Source: Treponema_I sp045599005
GTDB taxonomy: Bacteria > Spirochaetota > Spirochaetia > Treponematales > Treponemataceae
Assembly (NCBI GenBank): GCA_045599005.1
Contig: JAZRVF010000025.1
Coordinates: 1-64,000, forward strand
Length of the DNA stretch: 64,000 bases
Reading direction: 5' to 3'
Positions 59,607 to 64,000 of the stretch are shown piece after piece. A program made the position numbers and the translations under genes. The notes under the pieces were generated by a model, which ran no database searches, was not told the origin of the DNA, and saw only the letters and a program-made list of their open reading frames with translations. How positions within the stretch are numbered: position 1 is the first letter of the stretch; each line of letters begins with the position of its first letter.

Positions 59607-60974
59607 TCAGATGTCCGTCTTTGCCAGGATTGCTTCCAGTTTTTCTTTGCCGATCAACTCAATGGGGCGGTTGTCCGCAAACTCAAGAGCCGTGCGGGTA
59701 AATCCTGCACTGGTACAGACAATAGCTTTTCCATAGTTTTTCGATTTAACTTCCTCAAGAAGTTTGCGGAGAATAGAATCTTCTATCAGATCCGGTTCGC
59801 GGTAAAAGACAAGAAGCATAAGCTGCTGTCTCATGTTCATCCAGTCGTCTTTCCGTTCCTCAACAGCGGTCATGATACAGCCGTATTTCTTGTGGTCAAC
59901 GCTCTTTGCAGAAAGACCGAATGCGGTTGAAGCAACTTTTACGCAGATTTTGTTGAAAGCCTCTGCATTGCATGTAAGGTATTCCTTCATACTGTCATTG
60001 GACTGCAGGTCTTTGTACTGGTGAAGTTTCGCGCCAACGTCCTTGAAGTTGTGATTTTTTGCAAAGATCGCATTCCACTGTACAAGTGCCTGATCAATCT
60101 TGTGCATTTTTTCATAGCAGTTGGCGAGGAAATACATTGCATAAAGTGTTTCCTGGGAATTCTCGTTTGTTGCCGTTTTAACCGCCCGGTCAAATTCCAG
60201 GACCGCTTTTTCAGGGTTGTTTGCAGCCATGTAGCAGGATCCGCGTTCAATCAGAGCTTTCTGTTTGAATTCCGGATCGCGGAGGGCTTTTTCAAATGCG
60301 GCCACAGCAGCGGCGTAGTCTTTGTTCTCTTTAAGAATCTTTCCAAGATAATAATATGAAGAAAAGGTGTCCGGACTGAGCTGGATCGCCATGTCAATCT
60401 CTTTTTTCGCTTCGGCAAACTGTTTTGCCCTGTAAAGGATCAGACCCATTGCAGCATGTGCCTTCACATGACGTTTGTTAAGACGCAGTGTTGACTGATA
60501 AAAGCCGAATGCCTGGTCAGTCTTGCCTTTCTGCTCAAAAAGTTTCGCGCAGTTGTAAAAGTTTTCCGCATCCCGGGGATCAAGTTTTGTAAGAAGAAGA
60601 TATTCCTTAAGAGCTTCTTCTTTTTGGTCGAATTTCATATAGAGGGATGCAATCTGCTTGCGGAATTCAGGTTCTGAGATTCCGTTCCCGAAAATTGCAT
60701 TGTTGTTGACGAATTTAAGTTCCATCAGTGCAAGTTCAGGTTTCCCGTCAGCAAGATAAGCCTGGCCAAGATAATAATGGGCCATTACATCCCGTGGGTT
60801 CCGCTCAATGACGGACTTTGCGGTTTTGACAGCTGCGGAATATTTTCCTGCTTTGATCTGCTTCTGTATGTTGTCAACTTTCTTTGGTGAAACAAAAGAC
60901 TTGATGATGATATATGCAAGAAAGGCTATGGTTGATGCCAGAGTGGCTATGATAACTACATAAATCGGCTGCAT
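59607..60974 (-). CDS. Membrane-anchored TPR protein with degenerate Mrr-like C-terminal domain
   Basis: A 455-residue protein starting at ATG 60974 (MQPIYVVIIATLAS). One membrane helix (about 3-25) is followed by positive residues, placing the rest in the cytoplasm. About eight TPR-type repeats run from residue 30 to 300 (VMAHYYLGQAYLADGKPELALMEL, VKAHAAMGLILYRAKQFAEAKKEI, FSSYYYLGKILKENKDYAAAVAAF). The last 110 residues resemble the Mrr restriction-like fold (AIVCTSAGFTRTALEFADNRPIELIGKEKLEAIL), but the catalytic D...QxK set is not visible. TTG 61001 is rejected because a strong promoter overlaps it. Confidence 0.78.
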   Translation of the reverse strand: MQPIYVVIIATLASTIAFLAYIIIKSFVSPKKVDNIQKQIKAGKYSAAVKTAKSVIERNPRDVMAHYYLGQAYLADGKPELALMELKFVNNNAIFGNGISEPEFRKQIASLYMKFDQKEEALKEYLLLTKLDPRDAENFYNCAKLFEQKGKTDQAFGFYQSTLRLNKRHVKAHAAMGLILYRAKQFAEAKKEIDMAIQLSPDTFSSYYYLGKILKENKDYAAAVAAFEKALRDPEFKQKALIERGSCYMAANNPEKAVLEFDRAVKTATNENSQETLYAMYFLANCYEKMHKIDQALVQWNAIFAKNHNFKDVGAKLHQYKDLQSNDSMKEYLTCNAEAFNKICVKVASTAFGLSAKSVDHKKYGCIMTAVEERKDDWMNMRQQLMLLVFYREPDLIEDSILRKLLEEVKSKNYGKAIVCTSAGFTRTALEFADNRPIELIGKEKLEAILAKTDI

Positions 60975-60981
60975 GGGAAGA

Positions 60982-61010
60982 ATTTTAACTGTTTTGGGCA
61001 ACTATGTCAA
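60982..61010 (-). promoter_or_regulatory. Consensus promoter of the TPR-phosphoesterase-ParB-like operon
   Basis: On the minus strand TTGACA (61010-61005) and TAAAAT (60987-60982) are exactly 17 bases apart. The ATG at 60974 lies seven bases beyond the -10 box, so transcripts would begin at or next to the start codon and lack a 5' leader and ribosome site. Confidence 0.65.
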
Positions 61011-61027
61011 ATCATGGTTTTTTTTGC

Positions 61028-61033
61028 TATAAT
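61028..61033 (+). promoter_or_regulatory. -10 box of the divergent TPR gene
   Basis: A perfect TATAAT lies 26 bases before the GTG start at 61059, with an expected transcript start near 61040 and GGAG at about 61049. The position 17 bases upstream is occupied by the complement of the divergent -35 box, so the two promoters share DNA and probably compete or share a regulator. A normal -35 on this strand is not seen. Confidence 0.5.
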
Positions 61034-61058
61034 ATAAGCAATTGAATGGAGAATTTTG

Positions 61059-61901
61059 GTGAATAAACGGATTTTTTCTTCTTTAGTTATATTGTTCTCA
61101 ATGATTCTGGCTGTTCATGGGGCAAATTCCGTGAATTATCAGAAAGGACTTGATTATTTTTCCGTGAATCGGCCTTCTGATGCAATTCCCTATTTCCAGC
61201 AGGCAATTCTTGAGGGAAATCCTGATCCTTCAGTCTACAATTACCTGGGACTTTCTTACTATCAGTGCGGGCAGCTTCAGAAATCCCTGGACACTTTTGT
61301 TCTTGGCACACAGGTTGCGATGACTGATAAAAGAGTCCTTTATTACAACGCGGGAAACACCGCATTTTCCATGGGACTTTATGACAGGGCAGAAGAACTT
61401 TACAGCTATGCCCTTGCAGCCGATCCTTCTTTCGGCGGAGCTGTGCTGAACCGGGCCCAGGCTCATATGAAGCAGACTGATTATGACAATGCGATCACTG
61501 ATTATGAGCGCTATCTTGTGCTTGTTCCAGACAGTGACCAGGCAGATCAGATAAGACTTCTGCTGGCTGCCCTTAGGACTGAAGTCCAGAAACAGAAAGC
61601 CGAGGAAGAACGTATTGCCCAGGAAGCTGAACGTCTCCGGATTCAGCAGGAGGCAATCGAGGCGGAAAAAGCCCGTATTGCCCGTGAGAAGGCCGCGGAG
61701 GAAGCTGCCCGGAAAGCTGAGGAAGAACGTATTGCCGCGGAAGCAAAGGCTGCGGAGGAGGCGGCAAAAGCTGCGGAGGCAGAACGCCGTAGAAAACTTC
61801 TGGAAGAAGTTGCCGCCACATTGCAGGAATCTGAATCAATCAATGTTTCTGCCGGTTCTGCCGGTGTAATGAGTTATGACTATGAGGATGAACTGGACTG
61901 A
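61059..61901 (+). CDS. Exported TPR protein with coiled-coil tail
   Basis: A 280-residue protein starting at GTG 61059 with GGAG seven bases upstream. It has a signal peptide (NKRIFSSLVILFSMILAVHGA, about residues 2-22). About four TPR repeats (NYQKGLDYFSVNRPSDAIPYFQQAI, SVYNYLGLSYYQCGQLQKSLDTF, VLYYNAGNTAFSMGLYDRAEELY, AVLNRAQAHMKQTDYDNAITDY) fill residues 27-165. A long Ala/Glu/Lys/Arg coiled coil follows (about 180-250, repeated EEERIAxEAxxx units), and it ends MSYDYEDELD. Probably periplasmic, a scaffold for envelope protein assembly; no enzyme domain is seen. The next TPR gene starts 30 nt later. Confidence 0.82.
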   Translation: MNKRIFSSLVILFSMILAVHGANSVNYQKGLDYFSVNRPSDAIPYFQQAILEGNPDPSVYNYLGLSYYQCGQLQKSLDTFVLGTQVAMTDKRVLYYNAGNTAFSMGLYDRAEELYSYALAADPSFGGAVLNRAQAHMKQTDYDNAITDYERYLVLVPDSDQADQIRLLLAALRTEVQKQKAEEERIAQEAERLRIQQEAIEAEKARIAREKAAEEAARKAEEERIAAEAKAAEEAAKAAEAERRRKLLEEVAATLQESESINVSAGSAGVMSYDYEDELD

Positions 61902-61931
61902 GAAATCCGGTCCTGGTAAAGAGGTATTGAA

Positions 61932-64000
61932 ATGGACGAAAATCAGAATAATGACAACAATTCAGTTTCAAAGAAAGTTGATGAACCGGTAAATGATTCT
62001 GCAAAAAAAAGTGACAGAAAGAAAAAAGGTCTCATAATCGGGGCTGCTGCGCTTCTGATTGCTGTTCTTGGCGGTACAGTCGGACTTATTGCGGGAAGAT
62101 CGACAGCTTCAGGTTCATCCACATCTTCATCAGGTGGCGGATTTTTCAGTTCCTCAAGTAAATCTTCTTCCACAAATGAACGTGATAATACTCTTGCTCT
62201 GGCTCAGCGTTATCTTGACCGTGGCGAATACGAAAGAGTTATGGATCTTCTGGACAACCTTCTGATTAAAAACAGTCTGGACGCTGATGCTCTTGCAATG
62301 ATGGATAAAGTGATTGCGCTGCGGCAGGCAAAACAGGAAGCCCAGATGGCAAGTGCCACAGAAGCAGCGCAGATGGCCGCAAAAGCCGCGGCAGAAGCAC
62401 AGGCTCAGTTTGCAGAAGCCCAGTCCCAGCAGAACGGAGCTGTCTCATCCGGGGCAGATAACGGCGGAATGCAGAATGTGAGTGTTGATACAAGCGGACT
62501 CCAGCAGACACTGGACGAACTTGCAAAAGCAAATCAGGCCGCTGCCGATCATAATGCTGCCATGCAGGAACTTCTGCGTCAGCAGGCCGAACAGGAAAAC
62601 GAACGGAAGCGTCTGGAAGCTGAGAAAGCAAAAAAAGAGGAGGCTGAAAAAGCCGCAGAAAAAGCGAGACTGGAAGAAGAAGCGCGGAAAGCTGAGGCAA
62701 AACGGAAGCAGGAAGAGGAGACTGCCCGACAGAATGCTCTTATTCAGACACAGAAATCTGAAGTGGAAGATTTTATTGCTTCTGCAAAAGCAAAACTTCT
62801 TCTTGGTCAGAATGATGAGGCCCTGGCTCTTTTCAAGGAAGCAGACAAAGCCATGCCGGGTTCACAGACGCAGTTTGCCGCTGATAAATATTCAGAAATG
62901 TGCGGCCTGATCTTTGATTCCTATGATTCTCTTTCTGGTGCAGGACTTTCTGAAAGCCAGGAATCTGCGGAAAAAGGAAAACTTTCTTCTGCAATGGATT
63001 CCTATGCGGACAAAGCTCTTTCTTACAGCGGTACAAAGGCAGAACCTCACTTTATCAAAGGTTTTGAAGCTTCGGAAAAGAAAGATTACCCTGCAGCAGA
63101 AAAAGAACTTTCGCTTGCCTGCGAATATGACAGTAACAATTTCCGTTATTTCTATGAACTGGGAAAGGTTCAGTATTCCCAGAAAAAATACACAGAGGCA
63201 CGCAAGTCCTTTGACACATGTGTCAAACTGAATGATAAGTTTGAGAATGCCCAGTACAATCTTGGAATGACTTATGAAAAACTTTCAATGAATGACATGG
63301 CGCTTCAGTCCTACAGAAAGGCTATTTCAATCAATCCTTCCTATGTGCGCGCACATCTTCAGATGGCCCGTATTCTTGTTAAGCAGAACGATTATTCTGG
63401 GGCACTGACTTCTTTTGAGAACGTACTGAAAAATGAGCAGACAAACACTGCCGCTTTGCGTGAAGCTGCTTCTGTCTGTTATCTGATGGGGAATTTTGCA
63501 AAGGCAGAAGAGTATTACCGCAAGGCTTTGGCTTATGCAAGTGATGATATTGTAACAAATTACAATCTGTCTACAGTGCTTTATTCCGAGGGAAAATATG
63601 CAGAGGCAGTTCCTTATGCAAAAAAGGCTGCCGAATCCTCTGCATCAAACACAACTTACCAGTATAACTATGGTCTGATTGCAGAGGCTGCAGGCGATGT
63701 TGATACTGCAATCGTCAGGTACAGTACAGCGATCAAAGCGGATTCCTCAAACAGCAAGGCTTACATAAATCTTGGTAGGATTTACCTTGATTCGGAGGAT
63801 GCGGACACCGCAATGGTCATGCTTGAGAAAGCGGTAAGTATTGATCCGAAAAGTTTTGAAGCCCTCAACAATCTGGCAAGCGCCTATCTTCTTAAAAAGG
63901 ATTATGCCAACGCTATAAAATCCTATCAGAATGCTTTGGCCCTTGATCCCAAGAAAGAAAATGTCCGGATCAATCTTGGAAAGGCCCTCAGTGCTTCCGG
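61932..64000 (+). CDS. Membrane-anchored coiled-coil/TPR protein, truncated by window end
   Basis: An open frame from ATG 61932 runs to the window end without a stop (at least 689 codons). AAAGAGG lies upstream of the ATG. A short basic N-terminus (DRKKKG) precedes one membrane helix (about residues 37-57), then a Ser/Gly linker. A coiled coil of Ala/Glu/Lys/Gln repeats (about 140-275) follows, then a long TPR array from about residue 280 to the edge (AQYNLGMTYEKLSMNDMALQSYRKAISINP, AYINLGRIYLDSEDADTAMVMLEKAVSIDP, ALNNLASAYLLKKDYANAIKSYQNALALDP). It is the second of two adjacent TPR/coiled-coil envelope proteins; function unknown. Confidence 0.88.
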   Translation, partial: MDENQNNDNNSVSKKVDEPVNDSAKKSDRKKKGLIIGAAALLIAVLGGTVGLIAGRSTASGSSTSSSGGGFFSSSSKSSSTNERDNTLALAQRYLDRGEYERVMDLLDNLLIKNSLDADALAMMDKVIALRQAKQEAQMASATEAAQMAAKAAAEAQAQFAEAQSQQNGAVSSGADNGGMQNVSVDTSGLQQTLDELAKANQAAADHNAAMQELLRQQAEQENERKRLEAEKAKKEEAEKAAEKARLEEEARKAEAKRKQEEETARQNALIQTQKSEVEDFIASAKAKLLLGQNDEALALFKEADKAMPGSQTQFAADKYSEMCGLIFDSYDSLSGAGLSESQESAEKGKLSSAMDSYADKALSYSGTKAEPHFIKGFEASEKKDYPAAEKELSLACEYDSNNFRYFYELGKVQYSQKKYTEARKSFDTCVKLNDKFENAQYNLGMTYEKLSMNDMALQSYRKAISINPSYVRAHLQMARILVKQNDYSGALTSFENVLKNEQTNTAALREAASVCYLMGNFAKAEEYYRKALAYASDDIVTNYNLSTVLYSEGKYAEAVPYAKKAAESSASNTTYQYNYGLIAEAAGDVDTAIVRYSTAIKADSSNSKAYINLGRIYLDSEDADTAMVMLEKAVSIDPKSFEALNNLASAYLLKKDYANAIKSYQNALALDPKKENVRINLGKALSAS

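Overview
The window reads as a chromosomal stretch of a spirochaete, most likely a saccharolytic, gut-type Treponema (an inference). The basis is the combination of a rhamnose-type surface polysaccharide locus, a LolCDE/LolA-like lipoprotein system beside a beta-barrel gene, class III cyclase and TPR-rich envelope genes, non-secreted GH3 and GH39 glycosidases, glycogen synthase, type III glutamine synthetase and a dispersed palindromic repeat family. Genes are tightly packed, usually with clear AAGGAG-type ribosome binding sites. I saw no rRNA, tRNA, CRISPR array, transposase or prophage.

Layout. (1) 0.2-10.7 kb: surface polysaccharide locus, AT-rich in its first 6 kb. It holds two GT4 glycosyltransferases, a three-gene route to a UDP-N-acetyl-L-6-deoxyhexosamine, an acyltransferase, rmlACBD for dTDP-L-rhamnose and a Wzz-like chain-length protein. 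(2) 10.7-16.2 kb: two MacB/LolC-type permeases, a LolA-like carrier, an outer-membrane barrel and a convergent LolD-like ATPase. (3) 16.2-24.2 kb: membrane adenylate cyclase, a small membrane protein, aminotransferase, glgA, an FtsH-like AAA protein without a protease domain, and ligA. (4) 24.2-58.0 kb: a large nitrogen and glutamine region with glnA, an ANTAR-domain regulator, carA, a carB-dapF fusion, glnN, an ammonium transporter-PII fusion, asnB, gltBD, pyrG and purF. Two glycosidases, two paralogous hybrid histidine kinases, a YkgJ-type protein and an aldo/keto reductase are interspersed. (5) 58.0-64.0 kb: a minus-strand operon (ParB-like protein, phosphoesterase, TPR protein with a degenerate Mrr-like end) diverging from two TPR/coiled-coil envelope proteins, the last cut by the window edge.

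The main discovery is in region 4. Seven leaders, before glnA, carA, glnN, amt, asnB, gltB and pyrG, each carry a short hairpin with a six-base loop that has A at position 1 and G at position 4. In every case this hairpin overlaps the 5' arm of an intrinsic terminator lying just upstream of the gene. That is the signature of the RNA target of ANTAR antiterminators, and the only ANTAR gene in the window sits directly after glnA. glnN and gltB have two such units in series, giving nine in total. Where a promoter can be read, the hairpin begins within a few bases of the predicted transcript start, so these look like minimal single-hairpin versions of a motif usually described with two hairpins. 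The proposed regulon contains ammonium uptake, both glutamine synthetases, glutamate synthase and most of the glutamine amidotransferases in the window. The ANTAR protein has a receiver-like domain without the phospho-acceptor aspartate, so its input signal is unlikely to be phosphorylation.

Other unusual points are the CarB-DapF and Amt-PII fusions, dispersed repeats inserted in frame in carB and gltB, and blocks of different codon use around those repeats. A perfect Shine-Dalgarno is separated from rmlC by a foldable inverted repeat, and aspartate-rich motifs are shared by a permease and the neighbouring outer-membrane protein.
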